DNA of 64,000 nucleotides from Physcia stellaris. Lineage: Eukaryota; Ascomycota; Lecanoromycetes; Caliciales; Physciaceae. Below are positions 60,990 through 64,000 of this stretch, piece after piece. Numbering within the stretch: the stretch's first letter is position 1; the number at the start of each line of letters is the position of its first letter. The notes beneath the pieces were generated by a model. It did not search any database and was not told where the DNA came from. It saw only the letters and a program-made list of their open reading frames with translations. The DNA lies in contig JABSSW010000034.1 in the NCBI GenBank assembly GCA_018902385.1, positions 458,828-522,827 of the forward strand. The letters run 5' to 3'. Both the position numbers and the translations under genes were made by a program.

Positions 60990-63733
60990 CAAATCGAAAT
61001 CGATTTCGTTTTCGCAAAATATTTATTCAATATTCGTGTAACGAAAAAAACTGTGAATAATTTTTTTGACGATTTCAAATTAAAATTTTGTGACAACATA
61101 TATTTTTCAAAAATGACGAAAAATGATTGAATAAATTTGAACGAATGAAAATTGAAATTTTCGACGACGAATGATTCGAAAAAAAATTGAAAACGATTGT
61201 TAACGCACGTGATATTGCGATCAACAAATACAAATTTTATTATAAAAACATCATTAAAATGATCAAATTTTTCATGAAATTCAAGAAATTCGTGAACAAT
61301 TTAACATATGTTTCAAAACGACGATATATTACACACAATTTCAATGAATTCGATGTCACAAACGATGATAAAAAAATTTGAACGAAAATGCACATCGACG
61401 ATTGATGATGACGAATTCAAAAACAATTGAATAAAAAATCGATCGTGATGTTTATTTGTTTATGAATCGACGAAACGACATTGACGACGATTTGCGAAAA
61501 ACAAAAATTATGATCAATATATATAAACATTGACAATTTGAATGAAATCATTCGAAAACAACGAAAACGTTTCAACGTGTTGTTTTTGAATTTGATATCA
61601 ATATTCAAAAAAACAAACAATTCGAAAAATTTTGTGAAAAACGAATTTTATCACGAATCAATGAAAATCATGTTGAAACGTAAATTTTTCGTATTCGAAA
61701 CGTTCGATGTATTTTCGTTAATAACATTTCATAATTTTGAAAAAATATGTCAAAAATGAATTGAAAATATTATGTGTTGACGACAAATTGCGATAATGTC
61801 ATTCGATATTAATTGACATTTTCGTCGATTATTTCGAACAAATATTGATCATTGAAATGAAAAATGAACAACATTGTTTTATTTGCTATGTTTCAAAATC
61901 AGAATTTGAAAATTTACAAAAATTTTGAAACATTCGAATTCACGAAAAAATCAAACGACAAATCAAAAAACAACGCATCGAACGATGAAATAAAAAAAAT
62001 GAAAAAAAAACACGAATACGTCAAATCAATTCGAAATTTTGCATGAAAACATCATTTATTCAATGTACATGAAAAAATGTTTTTGATTTGTTATATCAAA
62101 TGTTAAAAAACATCGCGAATATTTATTTCAATGAATGAATGAAAAAAACAATGATTGCAAATTGCACGACGAAAAACGAAATTTTTGTGCAATTGAACAA
62201 AACATATCGTCGCGTTTCGTTTTATACAAAATTGAATGAATTTAAACATTTCACAAAGATGAATAAATAACAAAAATCACAACATAAACAAATATTGCGT
62301 CAAATGTTATCGACGATAACGTCGTTTTTCAAAAAACGAAATCAAAAATATTGTTTTGTATCAAAATTATGATCAATTTTATCAAATAACGAAATCGTAT
62401 TCGCACACAAAAAAAACGTTGCGACAAATAAATCATTATTTAAAAATTTTTGACACGATCAAAAATGTTTTGCGATCATATTATGCAAATGATCAATTCA
62501 ATCAATTCAAAATGCACAATTTCGTGCATTATATTCATTTCATCAAAGAATTCGAAATTTTAATTTCTTTAAACATCGACATTGACGAACAGAATCACAT
62601 AAATCATTTGAAAAAAATTTTTCAACGTATCAATAAACGACGAAATTTCGAAACGCAAACATTTCGACATGATATTCGAAAACTGAACGTATTCGCAATC
62701 AAAAATATGAAACGATATATCAAAAATCGACAACAAAACGAAAACGAAATTAATAAAACGTTAAAAATCAATCGAATCACAAAAACGAAAAACATTGAAA
62801 ATTTGAAATAATCGCGTTCAGAAACTGAATTGCAACATTTACGACGTCAAAAATGTAATTTCAAAAATTGATGTTGAACGTCAATAACAACGAAAAAAAT
62901 CGACGTGTTTGATATGTTGCAAATATTAATCGTGTTCATAAAACAAAAAAACGAAAAAAAAAATAATCGATTCGATCGAAAATGTTTTCACGAAAATGAT
63001 TCGAAAATTTAATTATACATTGAAAAACAATGTTGATTGAATGATTCGATGTTTTGTACAAATGCATGAAAATTTGAAAATGTAAAACAAATTGAAAAAA
63101 AATTTCAAAAATATGCATCATTTTATCGAAAAAATATTTCGATGTATTTTCGATTGACAAAAAATGAACGAACGTCGATGCGATTTTGTATGAATTCAAA
63201 AACACGAATCAAACAATTTCATGCGAAACGACGAATTTTATTCATTGAATGAAAAAATGATAAATCGTCTGAATTTGATTTTGACTATTAAAAATTCGCG
63301 AAATTTTCGAGACAATTTTGATTCGACGAAATACATTGAAACGTTGATTTCATTGTTACGAATGCGTAATAAAACTCAAATCAATTCAATTCACGACATG
63401 ATGAAAATAGAAAAATGACATCAAACGATTGAAATTGATCGACGATTTTTAGAAAATCGACGATTTTACGTTTTGTCATCATTAGTTCGAAGTGTTCATG
63501 TAATTTCGAAAACAAAAAACATCGACGATATTGATTACATCAACAATATGATCGATTGAAATCAGTTTCAAAAGCTGTACGATAAAAATTACATGAATAA
63601 CGACATGAAGTTCGCGAAACAATATAAAACGAGCAAAAAAAATCAATCGATGTCATCGATTTTGAAAAAGACGAAAATGACGCAAAAAAAACGATTGTAT
63701 CGACAAATGAAAGAGAACAGCGAAATTGTTTAA
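60990..63733 (+). pseudogene. Plavaka-type (CACTA/KDZ) transposase remnant
   Basis: Collinear plus frames. 61187-61381: KYKFYYKNIIKMIKFFMKFK, THNFNEFDVTNDDKKI, then TGA, and MHIDD followed by three consecutive TGA codons (61403-61411) where the family has a run of Trp; next RIQKQLNKKSIVMFICL and KLWSIYINIDNLNEIIRKQR, matching the P-V-Y-L-T-I-G-N-I-x-K-x-x-R-R block. 62356-62811: FKMHNFVHYIHFIKEFEILI, NIDIDEQNHINHLKKIFQRI and NKRRNF, matching K-x-H...T-E-x-x-E-x-x-H-I-x-x-x-K-x-x-x-R-x-S/T-N-K-R. 63221-63733: SLVRSVHVISKTK and YINNMID(W)NQFQKLYDK, then TAA at 63731. Pseudogene with many TGA codons and frame changes. Confidence 0.7.
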
Positions 63734-64000
63734 ACTACTAAATAAATGACATTTTGTTTTTGTATAAGTTTGATGTTGAAAAGAATATTTTTATTTGTAA
63801 ATTTTTCATATCGAGAAACAAATAAATAATCGAGCTTCGCGAACATGCGTTGAAAATATTCGATAAATTCGAATCGACTTTGAACGCTCGAATATCAAAC
63901 AAAACAAATTTTGATTCGCGAATCGATGCGTCGAAAATACTTTTTTTCGACGTATTGAAATTTATTTTAAATCAAATAACAATGCGAACAAATTTTGAAA
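63734..64000. other. Downstream flank, less mutated
   Basis: After the transposase stop the sequence regains ApG/CpT steps (for example ATCGAGCTTCGCGAACATGC near 63830). No gene or terminal repeat is visible before the window ends. Confidence 0.35.

Noticed and set aside
7574-63700. Mitochondrial or mollicute DNA, because TGA seems to stand for Trp
   Set aside because: The encoded remnants are fungal LTR retrotransposons and a nuclear DNA transposon, target duplications are intact, and an LTR pair shows C-to-T change directly. The TGA pattern is a result of mutation, not of an altered code.
7574-63700. Functional genes among the many open frames of the AT-rich blocks
   Set aside because: Frames stay open because the mutation process creates few stop codons; they lack Trp, Gly and Pro and have overlapping shadows on the other strand.

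Overview
The window looks like nuclear DNA of a filamentous ascomycete (Pezizomycotina). The evidence is short introns of about 50-60 nt with GTAAGT/GTAAGC donors and CTGAC or CTAAT branch sites, Ty3/gypsy retrotransposons with chromodomains, and a sharp alternation between GC-balanced blocks and extremely AT-rich blocks full of mutated transposons, as produced by repeat-induced point mutation (RIP). A Leotiomycete-like species is a guess from the flavour of the retrotransposon polyproteins and is not demonstrated.

Layout. 1-7478 is a GC-balanced block with the end of one coiled-coil gene, short or broken multicopy genes on the minus strand, several dispersed repeats and two unmutated scraps of gypsy elements. 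7479-19103 is a DNA transposon with about 95-bp terminal inverted repeats, itself carrying a complete but dead gypsy element (9491-16946). 19104-24016 is a second GC-balanced block with the other side of the gene hit by that transposon, a spliced Cys-rich small gene, a well-supported three-exon gene (21488-22754) and a 151-bp tandem repeat. 24017-64000 is almost wholly mutated transposon: a plus-strand gypsy element (24017-32772), a less mutated spacer, a gag remnant, a tandem pair of minus-strand retroelements whose gag is preceded by BIR-like zinc domains (about 36600-49692) with another gypsy element nested inside (38966-46556), an RT/RNase H remnant, unclassified mutated coding DNA, a 1.8-kb tandem triplication, and a Plavaka-type (CACTA/KDZ) transposase remnant ending at 63733.

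Two observations stand out. First, the mutation process differs from textbook RIP: C is lost before T or C and kept before A or G. One LTR pair shows this directly: in a 45-column stretch 17 of 18 changes are at CpT or CpC, while six of seven CpA sites survive. As a result the mutated ORFs contain almost no Trp, Gly or Pro, and their breaks are TGA codons where Trp is expected. Second, reading TGA as former Trp shows that one retroelement family encodes one or two baculoviral-IAP-repeat (BIR)-like domains directly in front of its gag, a combination I do not know from the literature.

No tRNA, rRNA, CRISPR array or bacterial feature was found. Nearly everything in the AT-rich blocks is non-functional. 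The genes most likely to be alive are the partial CDS at 1-231, the three-exon gene at 21488-22754 and perhaps the spliced gene at 20408-20916.
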